Source: Rhodospirillales bacterium
Lineage (GTDB): Bacteria; Pseudomonadota; Alphaproteobacteria; Micavibrionales; Micavibrionaceae
Assembly (NCBI GenBank): GCA_020638155.1
Contig: JACKJB010000003.1
Coordinates: 265,285-329,284, forward strand
Direction: 5' to 3'
DNA: 64,000 bases
This document shows, one piece after another, positions 33,498-42,584 of the stretch. The notes under the pieces are model-generated. The model had not been told where the DNA came from, did no database searches, and was given only the letters and a program-made list of their open reading frames with translations. Position 1 is the stretch's first letter, and every line of letters begins with the position of its first letter. The translations under genes were made by a program, and so were the position numbers.

Positions 33498-35312
33498 CTA
33501 ATCTTCCAAATGGGAAAGAGCGGCTTTCGGATCGACAAGACCGCTTAAGACAAGATCGACAAGCCCTTCACGACGGGTATGGACGGAAACCCCTTCTTCG
33601 TGAACGATATCGTTAACATTTCGCATCAGGGCTTCGTAAACATGGTTTCGCTGTCCGGGCCCGAGAGAGATCATCAACGCATCCAGCAGCAATGTCCGGC
33701 CGACGACACCGGTACGGTTGCACAGATCACAGCCGCTCGTGTTATGGCGGCGGATCTGGGCCTGCGCATCAATGCCCAGCTCCCTGATTTCATGGTCATC
33801 CAGATAGGACGAGGCTGTATCTTTATGCGCGCATCCCTGGCACAGAGTCCGCACCAGCCGCTGGTTCAGAACGCATTTCACCTGCTGGGCCAACGTATAG
33901 CTGGAAGAGCGCTCCCGCTCATGCGGCATCAATGAGCGCAGGCGCTCGAAGGTTTGCAGCGCGGTATCGGCGTGGATCGTGGAAATCACAGTGTGACCGG
34001 ATTCGGCAGCCCGCAGCGATGTTTCAACCGTATCGGCATCCCGCATCTCCCCGATGATGATGTAATCAGGGTCGTGACGCATCGCGGCGCGGATCAGGTC
34101 GGGGAACTCCCCGCCTTTCATGCCGGGGCGCACCTGCCACTGGGTCGCGTAGCGCAGTTCGTATTCGATCGGATCTTCAATCGTCAAAACGTGGCGGCGG
34201 CGGCGGTCAATCTGCTGCACGCAGGCATAAAGCGTTGTCGTCTTACCGGAACCGGTCGGACCGGAAAGCAAGATCAGGCCCCCGCCCCCCTTGATATCCG
34301 GGGAGAGCAGTTTGGCCAGATAATCACCGACATCTTCATGACGGCGGAACAGTTCGTCAAAGCCTTTCAGTGAAGCCCGATCGAGCATCCGCAGGGTCAG
34401 TTTTTCCCCTTCCTGCGCCTGCGGCCCGGCGGCCACACGAACGTCGATATTCCGGCCTTGCCACGAGAAGCCGAAACGGCCATCTTTTGGCGTGGTTTTA
34501 TCACCAAAGTTCAGCCCGGCATCCCGTTTCAGAAGCGTGGTCAAACGGGCCATCGCTTCGGGGGGCAGCAGGTGCATCGGCACCAGGTCGCCATCAATCC
34601 TGTATTTAATCCAGTTCGGCGAGTCGGCATTATTATCCTGCAATAAGTGAATATCCGATGCGCGGACCTGCAGCGCCTCGGCCAGCATATCGCGCTGGAA
34701 CTGGTTCAGCAGCAGGCCGTTATCAACATCAGACAGCCACTGCGCCAGCGTTTTTTCGCAGCGGTCCGCGGACAGATCATGCACGGAACGCAGCGTTTCC
34801 AAAAGCTCAGCCCGGTCCCAGACTTCCACCTCGATACGCTCTACGGCAAGACCGGAGCGCTGCGCGGTTGACATCAGCGCCTGGAGCTGACGGTCATTTA
34901 GCTCATGCAGCGGGGCAACCCGTAAAACGCCTTCGCGCAATTCTATCAGGTGAATACTGAGCGGCAGCCAGGACTGCACCGGCAGGATCGCCCGCAGCAA
35001 GTCACCTGTGGCACGGTCACGGACGCCTTCTTCTTCCAGCTCGGAAGAACCGCCGGCCCCCGCCATATCAAGCAATTGTTCGGTAGAACGCATCACGCCC
35101 TGATCGAGCAGCATGCTCCGCTCTTTCTGGACCATATCCAGATACCGTTCACGGCCTTCTTTGGCCCGCAATTTGCGGCGGTCGTGCCATTGACGGCGCT
35201 CTATACCGTCCGGAGGCGTTCCCGCGCCCTGACGGCGGTCGCCAGCCCTGCGTTCAGGCTCATCGCCAGCGCCGGATTCAGGTTCATTTTGTGATAAATC
35301 TTCGTCACTCAT
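33498..35312 (-). CDS. Type II/IVb secretion ATPase (GspE/PilB/PilQ family)
   Basis: A 604-residue hexameric ATPase that drives pilus or pseudopilus assembly from the cytoplasm. The first 100 residues are charged and low-complexity, with many Arg (RRAGDRRQGAG). The N2 domain has ASDIHLLQDN; the core has Walker A GPTGSGKTTTLY (351-358), the Asp box TIEDPIEYEL, Walker B DYIIIGEMRDADT, the His box SGHTVISTIHAD, and a zinc motif CQGC...CDLC near the C-terminus. It is followed by the GspF gene after 38 bp. The tetracysteine is typical of assembly rather than retraction (PilT) ATPases. Confidence 0.94.
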   Translation of the reverse strand: MSDEDLSQNEPESGAGDEPERRAGDRRQGAGTPPDGIERRQWHDRRKLRAKEGRERYLDMVQKERSMLLDQGVMRSTEQLLDMAGAGGSSELEEEGVRDRATGDLLRAILPVQSWLPLSIHLIELREGVLRVAPLHELNDRQLQALMSTAQRSGLAVERIEVEVWDRAELLETLRSVHDLSADRCEKTLAQWLSDVDNGLLLNQFQRDMLAEALQVRASDIHLLQDNNADSPNWIKYRIDGDLVPMHLLPPEAMARLTTLLKRDAGLNFGDKTTPKDGRFGFSWQGRNIDVRVAAGPQAQEGEKLTLRMLDRASLKGFDELFRRHEDVGDYLAKLLSPDIKGGGGLILLSGPTGSGKTTTLYACVQQIDRRRRHVLTIEDPIEYELRYATQWQVRPGMKGGEFPDLIRAAMRHDPDYIIIGEMRDADTVETSLRAAESGHTVISTIHADTALQTFERLRSLMPHERERSSSYTLAQQVKCVLNQRLVRTLCQGCAHKDTASSYLDDHEIRELGIDAQAQIRRHNTSGCDLCNRTGVVGRTLLLDALMISLGPGQRNHVYEALMRNVNDIVHEEGVSVHTRREGLVDLVLSGLVDPKAALSHLED

Positions 35313-35361
35313 CCCGGTATCAACGTGTAATTAGAAACAAAAACAGCCGCTTAGTAAAATA

Positions 35362-36924
35362 TTACTGGCCATCACTGGTAGACGTAACCGCGGAAGACCC
35401 GCTGCTACCACCCGATTGTGCGCTAACACGGTTAACAGAAGATAAAGATCGGTCAAAAAGAAGCAAAACTTTGTCATCGCCAGTCCTGAACTCGATTCCG
35501 CTCGCACGGATATTAACGTTCCAGAGAATCCCGCCCAGCACGACTTCTTCGCCGTCAAAGACGATCCGGCTGCCGCCCGGCCCGGCAATAATCGCCCGGC
35601 GCGGGGAATGAGAGGTTACGACAAAGCCGTCCAGCACACTGGCCGGATCAATGGTTTCATCGCGGACAAACTGTAATCCTTCGGTCGATGCGTCACCGGA
35701 ACTTAAAGACGCGCTGATGACGCCGCCACTAGCCAAACGCACAGGCTTGGCGTCCTGGCTAATCACAGAATCCGCCGTACCGCGTACCGGCAAGACCAGT
35801 ACGCCGCGGGCACCATCATGCCATACCTGCACATCGTCCAGAATTTGACCTTCACGCACCGGCGCCCAGGTGATTGTCAACGGGCAGGCTTCAACCGGCT
35901 CAAGAATGGTTTCCACCATACAGCCGCTTTTACTAATGCTAAGACCGCCACTATCGGTGCTGGCCAGGCGAATATCCCGCAGGGTAATCGGCGCATCGCC
36001 AACGTTAACCAGAGAGACCGTAATCGCGGAAATCGTTTCAATCCCGTCACCAAAATCGATCTCTTCCTGCGAAGAAACCAGCAAGCCTTTGCCCGGAACG
36101 GCTTCAGGGAAGATATCGGCCTGTTCCGTATCATCAGGATCGTAATCCCCCAGCAGGTTTACGCTGGCGACAGAGGTCGGCCCGCTATGCTCGATGATGA
36201 GCACCCCGGACGCATCGCCCTTGAGCACCGGCGACCAGGTCACGATCACGATACAGGCCTGCCCCGGCTCCAGCCGGGTGCAGTCGGTGCGCAGGGAGTA
36301 GCCCGCCTGCTGCGCGGCCTCAATATAGATCGCGTTCACATCGACCGCTTCAGAGGTAATATTCCGCAGGACAACCGAGCGGACGATCGGCTGGCTGGTC
36401 TGCAGATCGCCAAAATCAAGTTCGTTCGGGATCGCTTCAACATCGCTGATAAAGCGGTCATCCGTGCCTTCGCCACTGGCAACCTGACCGGCGATCGTCG
36501 CCGTCACAAGCCGGGCCCGGCCGCTATGGCGCATCAACATTTCAAGACGCCAGCTTCCGGCCTGCAGGGCTTTAACGGAAATCCCGACAGCGCAGACAGC
36601 CCCGGCAGGAAGATCTTCCGCCGCACACTGGTTCAACGCCACAGAGGCGGATACGGTCGATGACGGGTAAAGCTGAATCGCGCCGGTCTGAACCGGGCGG
36701 CCGCTATCATTACGAAACAGGACAACAACCTGCGCCGTCGCTCCAACGGTAATACTGCCACCATCAACCTGCCCCTGCACAGGGGTCAAATCACCGCTCG
36801 CCCCGCCAGAGGTCCGCGCTCCCGGATCGGTAAACCCGGCAGGCTGCGCGGCCGCACCTGATACAAAAGCGCCCAGCGCGCAAACAGCAAGAATTGTCGT
36901 TACTATGTGCCGGAATGCCTGCAT
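35362..36924 (-). CDS. Periplasmic protein with Ig-like repeats and a PilP/GspC-like C-terminal domain
   Basis: A 520-residue exported protein (signal MQAFRHIVTTILAVCALGAFVSGAAA). Three ASPM/Hydin-type Ig-like domains follow, each with a Cys pair and the beats VLRN / SLVN, LEPGQACIVIVTWSPV and IIEHSG. The last 100 residues (VLDGFVVTSHSPRRAIIAG ... VVLGGILWNVNIRASGIEFRTG) resemble the homology region of PilP/GspC, which contacts the secretin. It lies 1 bp after the secretin gene and before the ATPase, where type IVb loci carry PilO/PilP. I start at ATG 36924; a start at 37026 would lie in the secretin gene. The fusion looks unusual. Confidence 0.7.
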   Translation of the reverse strand: MQAFRHIVTTILAVCALGAFVSGAAAQPAGFTDPGARTSGGASGDLTPVQGQVDGGSITVGATAQVVVLFRNDSGRPVQTGAIQLYPSSTVSASVALNQCAAEDLPAGAVCAVGISVKALQAGSWRLEMLMRHSGRARLVTATIAGQVASGEGTDDRFISDVEAIPNELDFGDLQTSQPIVRSVVLRNITSEAVDVNAIYIEAAQQAGYSLRTDCTRLEPGQACIVIVTWSPVLKGDASGVLIIEHSGPTSVASVNLLGDYDPDDTEQADIFPEAVPGKGLLVSSQEEIDFGDGIETISAITVSLVNVGDAPITLRDIRLASTDSGGLSISKSGCMVETILEPVEACPLTITWAPVREGQILDDVQVWHDGARGVLVLPVRGTADSVISQDAKPVRLASGGVISASLSSGDASTEGLQFVRDETIDPASVLDGFVVTSHSPRRAIIAGPGGSRIVFDGEEVVLGGILWNVNIRASGIEFRTGDDKVLLLFDRSLSSVNRVSAQSGGSSGSSAVTSTSDGQ

Positions 36925-36925
36925 C

Positions 36926-38512
36926 TTAATTCGCACTCCCCGGATCCAGAATATCAGAAGACAACGATCCCATCGGCACCTGCGCCTGTGCGGGACCAGA
37001 ACCACTACCAAACGGCGCAAAATCATAATCCAGCGCAGCGTCTTTTTTCTTATGGCCGTTCACAAGACCATAATATTCCTCTTCCTCAGGGCTTGTGTAG
37101 ACGACAACGCGCGGACTCAACAGAAAGACAAGTTCGAGGTTGTCCGCCTGGGCGGTACGGCTTGAAGGCACAATCGGCTCGGTAAACCCTGGACCGGTTT
37201 CATTGTAGTTATCATTTTCGCGAACCAGCCCGGCAATCAGCAGAGAGTCTCCGGGACGTACGCGAACCTGTGTCGTCAGTTCCCGCTCAGCGGTCTGCGG
37301 CAGCTGGATCGTCGTTGAGGTCGCGTTTCCGCCCGTCCCTTGCGAAGAGAACGGGAAGTTATCAATCCGGATTACATTGGTCAGGCTGATATCGACATCA
37401 GCATAGACCGTCGAATTATCCCAGCTACTGGCAACCGTCAGCTCAAAGCCTGTATCAACACTGCTGGTATTCACAGAAGTGCTCACAGCACCGTTATCGA
37501 TCGTCTGCGAAACCTGAGAGACAAAGTTTTGCGTATCCGCGACCCGCAGCCGTGCTTCAGAGCCTGAAAGCACGGTAATTTTAGGCTGGGAAATTGTTTT
37601 CACCGCGCCAAATTGCGAGAGAAAATCAAAAATATCGTTCGGGCTAAACGCGCCGCCCTCTTCAAAGCCGGATGTCGGCAAGCCGATACTGACCGGGTTC
37701 GTGAATTCCGCCCCGACATTGCCGGATATATCGATGCTGGCGGTAAACTTACCGAACGATTCAAGCATATCCCAGCGAATCCCGGTCGAATTCCCGCTCT
37801 CAAGATTGACTTCCCAGATATAGGTTTCAAACACGATCAGCGCCGTGCTGGTGCGCATCCGCTGGAAATAGCGCTGCGCATATTCTGCCGTCCGGTTCGT
37901 CGCCTCATAAATCAGGGTACGGGTCGATTGATCCACAATCGGAGACGAACCGATAATCGCGGCAAGCCCGGCCGCAACGTTACTCATAAAGCTTGTATCC
38001 TGACTGATCGGCGGCACCTTAACGGTGAATGTCTGCGTCTCTTTAATCACCAGCAGCCCGTCCTCAAACGCGCAATACAGATCAGCAAGCGAACAAACCC
38101 GGTCCACCACCTTATCCAGAGGCCCCTGCAGGTTAGCAACAGTGATGCGGCGATTCAGCCCCTCCTCCGTCTCAAACGCGAGAGAGACATCATAATCCGC
38201 CAGGATCAACTGCAACGCCCCGGCCAGCGTTTCCGAGCGCAGCTCAAACGGCCCGACATGCTCTTTCGGCAGCACATCGCCCCCACGCACTGTCGGCACC
38301 AGCACATCACGGCCAAGAGGCAGATAAAGCACACTATCCGGCCGCTCGTTGATGGCCTCCTGACGCTCATCAGCCATGGTCGGCTGCGGAATATTCACGT
38401 TACGACCACCCGGCACATCAACCGGCGCACAACTCTGCAGCGTCAGGGCAGCAGCAGCCAGCAGCGCCAGCCTGCCCCCGTTAAATCCAGAAATGCACCT
38501 CAGCAACCCCAT
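36926..38512 (-). CDS. Outer-membrane secretin, lipoprotein type (PilN/BfpB/GspD family)
   Basis: A 528-residue protein forming the outer-membrane channel of the pilus. The signal peptide ends in the lipobox LQSC (Cys28), so it is a lipid-anchored secretin like PilN and BfpB. An N0/N1-type domain (FELRSETLAGALQLIL ... RRITVANLQGPLDKVVDRV) is followed by the secretin core, with VKTISQPKITVLSGSEARLRVAD and the late VRVRPGDSLLIAGLVRE and LELVFLLSPRVV. The C-terminus is a Gly/Pro/Asp tail. The preceding response-regulator gene ends 8 bp upstream, so the two are co-transcribed. Confidence 0.92.
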   Translation of the reverse strand: MGLLRCISGFNGGRLALLAAAALTLQSCAPVDVPGGRNVNIPQPTMADERQEAINERPDSVLYLPLGRDVLVPTVRGGDVLPKEHVGPFELRSETLAGALQLILADYDVSLAFETEEGLNRRITVANLQGPLDKVVDRVCSLADLYCAFEDGLLVIKETQTFTVKVPPISQDTSFMSNVAAGLAAIIGSSPIVDQSTRTLIYEATNRTAEYAQRYFQRMRTSTALIVFETYIWEVNLESGNSTGIRWDMLESFGKFTASIDISGNVGAEFTNPVSIGLPTSGFEEGGAFSPNDIFDFLSQFGAVKTISQPKITVLSGSEARLRVADTQNFVSQVSQTIDNGAVSTSVNTSSVDTGFELTVASSWDNSTVYADVDISLTNVIRIDNFPFSSQGTGGNATSTTIQLPQTAERELTTQVRVRPGDSLLIAGLVRENDNYNETGPGFTEPIVPSSRTAQADNLELVFLLSPRVVVYTSPEEEEYYGLVNGHKKKDAALDYDFAPFGSGSGPAQAQVPMGSLSSDILDPGSAN

Positions 38513-38520
38513 AACAATCC

Positions 38521-38907
38521 TTACACCAACCTCTTGCTGGACACGATCGTCCTTTCCACCGTCTTCACCAGGCGATCCTTCTCAACCGGCTTCATCAACA
38601 CAGCGCTAACACCGCACTGCCCCGCCCTTTCGAGCAAATCCGGCGTCTGGTCGCCCGTCACCAGAATGACCGGCGTTTCAATATCACGCCCGCGGATCGC
38701 CCTGATAAAATCAAAGCCCCCCATAGGCTCCATTCTGACATCAACGATCGCAAGGTCAATCCCCCGATCCGCGATAATTTTATCCAGCGCGGCATCCCCG
38801 TCCGAGGCCTCAATCGTCTCCATACCGGCATCATTGAGATACTTCACGATCTGCATACGTACAAAATCGTTATCTTCAACAACCAGAATGCGGTAACCAT
38901 CACTCAT
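38521..38907 (-). CDS. Single-domain response regulator (CheY-like)
   Basis: A 128-residue receiver domain without an output domain: YRILVVEDNDFVRMQIV (acidic pair), LAIVDVRMEPMGGFDFI (phospho-Asp), ILVTGDQ (switch Thr) and VLMKPVEKDRLVK (Lys). It is the first gene of the pilus operon and overlaps nothing; the secretin starts 8 bp later. It may control pilus assembly through protein contacts, and it is a possible phosphate acceptor for a phosphorelay such as the Hpt-bearing kinase at 26300, but the pairing is not shown by the sequence. Confidence 0.9.
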   Translation of the reverse strand: MSDGYRILVVEDNDFVRMQIVKYLNDAGMETIEASDGDAALDKIIADRGIDLAIVDVRMEPMGGFDFIRAIRGRDIETPVILVTGDQTPDLLERAGQCGVSAVLMKPVEKDRLVKTVERTIVSSKRLV

Positions 38908-39176
38908 GAGAACACTGTGTGATCCGGAATTTATTTGTGCACAAAAAGATGTGATCGTCGATGGACAGAATCACAGCTTTATAGTTTAGGGTAGTTGATA
39001 AAAAACAACAATGGCAATCACATCCCCAAAGCTATCCACTAAAAAATCCCCAAAAATTCGCGAAACCGTCCCGGCGGCACCGGCGAAATCATTTCCCGTT
39101 GTCTTAGTCCGGCAGCATGTGTAAGCTGTCATTCGTATTTAAAACCTTTATTATTATGATTGTTTGACACACGACC
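38908..39176. other. Intergenic region between pilus operon and prepilin peptidase
   Basis: About 270 bp with divergent start sites on both sides. It is AT-rich in the middle and contains several A-tracts. No gene, repeat or clear operator was found; promoters for both directions must lie here. Confidence 0.5.
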
Positions 39177-39683
39177 ATGCTTAGCTGGATTGCTTTCATC
39201 TCAGAAATCGGCGGATTAACCCTGTTATTCTGCCTGGCCGCCGTTGACCTTAAAACGAGATTACTGCCTAACGAAATGGTTCTGGGCTTTGCAACACTCG
39301 GGGTCATTTTTCATCTTACGTCCATGGCTGAATTCGTAACCCCGGCAAATGCGGCGCTTGGCGGCATTATCGGTTTTTCGATGCTTTATATTATCCGTGC
39401 CGCCGCCAACCGCATTTATAAGGCCGATGCGCTCGGGCTTGGAGATGTCAAGTTGATCGGGGCCGGCGGCATATGGGTCGGGCCCGACATGATTATGCTC
39501 GCCATGGCGATCGGTGCCTTTGCCGGCCTGATCCACGGGTTCGGTTACGCAATGCGCCAATCCCGGCGCACAGGACAAAAACCGGATTTTGCGCGCCTGC
39601 AAATTCCTGCAGGTCCCGGCTTTGCCATTGGAATCGGGATCGCTATTATCTATAAATTCTGGAATTTCAGCCCGCTGCTTTGA
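39177..39683 (+). CDS. Prepilin peptidase, A24 family (short form)
   Basis: A 168-residue aspartic protease of the inner membrane that cleaves prepilin leaders. Both catalytic aspartates are present: Asp24 in CLAAVDLKTRLLPN and Asp90 in LGLGDVKLIGAGG. It lacks the N-terminal cysteine-rich methyltransferase domain of PilD, as do CpaA/TadV and PilU-type enzymes, so substrates may remain unmethylated. Several hydrophobic helices cover the length. It is transcribed divergently from the pilus operon, 270 bp away, and is the natural processing enzyme for the two pilin-like products. Confidence 0.93.
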   Translation: MLSWIAFISEIGGLTLLFCLAAVDLKTRLLPNEMVLGFATLGVIFHLTSMAEFVTPANAALGGIIGFSMLYIIRAAANRIYKADALGLGDVKLIGAGGIWVGPDMIMLAMAIGAFAGLIHGFGYAMRQSRRTGQKPDFARLQIPAGPGFAIGIGIAIIYKFWNFSPLL

Positions 39684-39764
39684 CGACTCAAAGCCGTTGC
39701 ATGTGCGGCAATTTCTTTTATAGTGCTTTTTCAAATGACAGCATTCGCACAGCAGCAGGTTCCT

Positions 39765-40721
39765 ATGACCAAACCGTTCCAGAAAGTCGACCGGTCGCAA
39801 TTCCGGCATGAACATCTTATTGGTATCGACCAGCTTTCCGCTGAAGAGATTGCGATTATCCTCGACCTGGCAGATTATTACGCCGACCGGCTGGATGAAA
39901 AATCGTTCAAGCCGGATATCCTGCGCGGGGACATTGTCCTTTCGCTGTTCTTTGAGGATTCGACACGCACCCGGACATCGTTCGAAGTCGCGGCCAAGCG
40001 GCTGGGCGCGGACTGGGTCAATATCGACATCGATACCAGTTCGGTCAAAAAAGGCGAAAGCCTGCTGGATACCGTGATGACGCTGCATGCGATGCTGCGC
40101 CCGGATGCGATCATCATGCGGCATAAGGAATATGGCGCGCCGGAATTTATCGCAAAACATGTCGGCTGCCCGGTGATTAATGCAGGGGACAGCTGGCGCG
40201 AGCACCCGACGCAGGCGCTTTTGGATGCGCTGACGATGATGCGGAACAAAGGCCGCCTCGAAGGGTTGAATGTGGCGATTTGCGGGGATATCGCCCATAG
40301 CCGGGTGGCAAGTTCGAACATGATCCTGCTGACCAAAATGGGCGCGAATGTCCGCGTGATTGCGCCGCCGGTGCTGATGCCGGAAAAATTCCCGGCAGAG
40401 GGCGTGACCGGCTATCACGATATGAACGAGGGCCTTAAAGACTGCGATATCGTCATGACGATCCGGCTGCAAAAAGAGCGGATCGAAAGCGGCGTGATCG
40501 AATCCACCGAAGCGTTTTTCAATGAATACCGCTTAACCCCGGAGCGGATGGCCCATGCCAGACCCGATGCGCTGATTATGGACCCCGGCCCGATTATCCG
40601 CGGCGAACAGATCTCCGATGAACTGGCCGACGACCCTGACCGCAGCCTGATCCTGCAACAGGTCCGCAACGGCGTACCGGTCCGGATGGCGGCGCTGGAT
40701 TTGTTGTTGAAGAATAGATGA
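39765..40721 (+). CDS. pyrB: Aspartate carbamoyltransferase catalytic subunit PyrB
   Basis: Condenses carbamoyl phosphate with aspartate in pyrimidine synthesis. Motifs are complete: FFEDSTRTRTSFEVAAKRLGAD (in part; carbamoyl-phosphate loop), IMRHKEYGAPEFIA, HPTQALLDALTM and the late MDPGPIIRGEQ. I start at ATG 39765 (MTKPFQKVDRSQFRHEHL, 318 residues), which fits the family; an in-frame ATG at 39723 adds 14 residues. In many alphaproteobacteria pyrC follows, but here plsY overlaps the stop directly, so the dihydroorotase gene must be elsewhere. Confidence 0.96.
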   Translation: MTKPFQKVDRSQFRHEHLIGIDQLSAEEIAIILDLADYYADRLDEKSFKPDILRGDIVLSLFFEDSTRTRTSFEVAAKRLGADWVNIDIDTSSVKKGESLLDTVMTLHAMLRPDAIIMRHKEYGAPEFIAKHVGCPVINAGDSWREHPTQALLDALTMMRNKGRLEGLNVAICGDIAHSRVASSNMILLTKMGANVRVIAPPVLMPEKFPAEGVTGYHDMNEGLKDCDIVMTIRLQKERIESGVIESTEAFFNEYRLTPERMAHARPDALIMDPGPIIRGEQISDELADDPDRSLILQQVRNGVPVRMAALDLLLKNR

Positions 40722-41380
40722 TTGAATTATCGGCAATTCTGTTTGGTTACCTGCTTGGCTCTATCCCGTTCGGGCTGGTGCTGGCAAAATTGTCGGGCTA
40801 TGGCGATATTCGGCAAATTGGTTCAGGAAATATCGGCGCGACGAATGTGCTGCGTACGGGCAATAAAAAGCTTGCGGCCTTAACGCTTTTTCTTGACGGC
40901 AGTAAAGGGGCCGTCGCTGTTTTCATCACGTATTATATTGTTTCCAGCATGTATGACTGCTCGGTCATGGGGGCTTGCCCGCCTGAAAATCCGTGCCTGT
41001 GCTTTACGCCGCCGGAAATTAGAACGATCAGTTTTATTGCAGGTTTCGCGGCCATTTGCGGTCACTTATTTCCGGTCTGGCTGAAGTTCAAAGGCGGTAA
41101 AGGCGTTGCAACGACGCTCGGAATGTTGCTGGCGGCAGCCCCGCTGGTCGGAATAGGAGCTTGCGTCATCTGGCTGCTGACCGCGGTGATTTTCCGTTAT
41201 TCTTCACTGTCCGCGCTTGTCGCGATTTTTGCAGCACCGCCGCTGGCGCACTTTATATATGCCGACCCGTCACTGACCGGGGTTTGCGGGGTTATCACAG
41301 TGCTGGTCTGGTTCAAGCACCGCAGTAATATCCAAAGGCTGGTCAAAGGCGAAGAGCCTAAAATCGGGAAAAAGAAGTAG
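40718..41380 (+). CDS. plsY: Acyl-phosphate:glycerol-3-phosphate acyltransferase PlsY
   Basis: Membrane acyltransferase that starts phospholipid synthesis by acylating glycerol-3-phosphate. The three conserved motifs are visible: SIPFGLVLAKLSG, GSGNIGATNVLRTGNKK, and KFKGGKGVATTLGM. The protein is 220 residues, slightly longer than usual, because of an insert after the second helix containing DCSVMGACPPENPCLC, with four closely spaced cysteines. That loop should face the periplasm, and disulfides or metal binding are possible. It overlaps pyrB by ATGA. Confidence 0.94.
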   Translation: MIELSAILFGYLLGSIPFGLVLAKLSGYGDIRQIGSGNIGATNVLRTGNKKLAALTLFLDGSKGAVAVFITYYIVSSMYDCSVMGACPPENPCLCFTPPEIRTISFIAGFAAICGHLFPVWLKFKGGKGVATTLGMLLAAAPLVGIGACVIWLLTAVIFRYSSLSALVAIFAAPPLAHFIYADPSLTGVCGVITVLVWFKHRSNIQRLVKGEEPKIGKKK

Positions 41381-41425
41381 TTCCGCGTTGCGCCCTGCCC
41401 GCCGGCGTGCTTTAAAGAAAGCATC

Positions 41426-42571
41426 ATGGGAAATACAGCGCCGCAGAACACACCGCTAAGCGATGAGGATAAACTCTCATGGCTCCAGCTTGCCCGCACC
41501 GAAAATGTCGGGCCGATTACGTTTTTCAAATTCCTTGATTATTACGGCAGCGCCGCCAAGGCGCTGGGAGCGATCCCGGCACTGGCCGAGCGCGGCGGAC
41601 GGAAACGGCCTTTATCGATCCCGCCGCGCGGTGCCATCGAAAAAGAATATGAGCGGGTGAAAAAACTGGGCGGGGAGATTATCACCGCGGCAGATCCGGA
41701 TTACCCGCTGGCCTTATCCGCGATTGAAGATGCGCCGCCCGTATTAACGGCCCTGGGTAATATCGAGCTTTTGCAGCAGCCGTCGATGGCGATTGTCGGG
41801 GCGCGGAATGCGTCGATCAACGGCCGCAAATTCGCCGAAAAGCTGGCGGCGGAGCTGGGCGCGTTCGGTCAGGTTGTGAGCTCGGGCATGGCGCGCGGGA
41901 TTGACACCGCCGCCCATAGCGGCGCACTGCCGACCGGGACGATTGCAGTGGTCGCGGGCGGGATCGATGTGGTGTACCCGTCGGAAAACCAGAAGCTTTA
42001 TGAGGCGATTATCGACCAGGGACTGGTCATCGCCGAGAATCCGCTGGGCGTATCGCCGCGAGCGCAGGACTTCCCGCGCCGCAACCGGATTGTGTCCGGA
42101 TTGTCGCAAGGGGTGATCGTGGTCGAAGCCACGGTGCGCTCCGGCTCGCTGATTACCGCGCGGCTTGCGGGCGAACAGGGCCGCGATGTCTATGCCGTGC
42201 CGGGCCATCCGCTCGATCCGCGGGCCAGCGGGCCGAATGCGCTGATCCGGGACGGGGCGACGCTGATCCGCGGGATTGATGATGTGCTGGAAGAGCTGAA
42301 TAATTATACCGGCGGCGGGATGGAGGATTCAGGGTTCACCCGGTTTGAAATGCCCCCACCGGCAGCGAACGACCAGCCGGACGAGCAGGATTTCGCCGCC
42401 GCGCGGGAAATGCTGCTGGATGCGCTGTCTTTCACGCCTGCCGAGATTAACGATGTGATCCGTCATACCGGGCTGGGCACGGCGATGGCGCAGACCGTGC
42501 TGATGGAGCTGGAGCTCGCCGGACGGGTGCAGCGCCTGCCCGGAAACCGGGCGATGCTGGTGGAAGAATAG
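41426..42571 (+). CDS. dprA: DNA-processing protein DprA (Smf)
   Basis: Loads RecA on incoming single-stranded DNA during natural transformation. The 381-residue protein has the N-terminal SAM-like region (WLQLARTENVGPITFFKFL), the Rossmann-like core with MAIVGARNASINGRKFAE, SSGMARGIDTAAHSGAL, VVAGGIDVVYPSENQKLY and VEATVRSGSLITARLA, then the GHPLDPRASGPNALIRDGA segment and a C-terminal winged helix (FTPAEINDVIRHTGLGTAMAQ). It sits in the conserved plsY-dprA-topA order of alphaproteobacteria. Whether the organism is competent is not shown; the pilus genes nearby make it conceivable. Confidence 0.96.
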   Translation: MGNTAPQNTPLSDEDKLSWLQLARTENVGPITFFKFLDYYGSAAKALGAIPALAERGGRKRPLSIPPRGAIEKEYERVKKLGGEIITAADPDYPLALSAIEDAPPVLTALGNIELLQQPSMAIVGARNASINGRKFAEKLAAELGAFGQVVSSGMARGIDTAAHSGALPTGTIAVVAGGIDVVYPSENQKLYEAIIDQGLVIAENPLGVSPRAQDFPRRNRIVSGLSQGVIVVEATVRSGSLITARLAGEQGRDVYAVPGHPLDPRASGPNALIRDGATLIRGIDDVLEELNNYTGGGMEDSGFTRFEMPPPAANDQPDEQDFAAAREMLLDALSFTPAEINDVIRHTGLGTAMAQTVLMELELAGRVQRLPGNRAMLVEE

Positions 42572-42584
42572 CTAGGCCGGCCCT

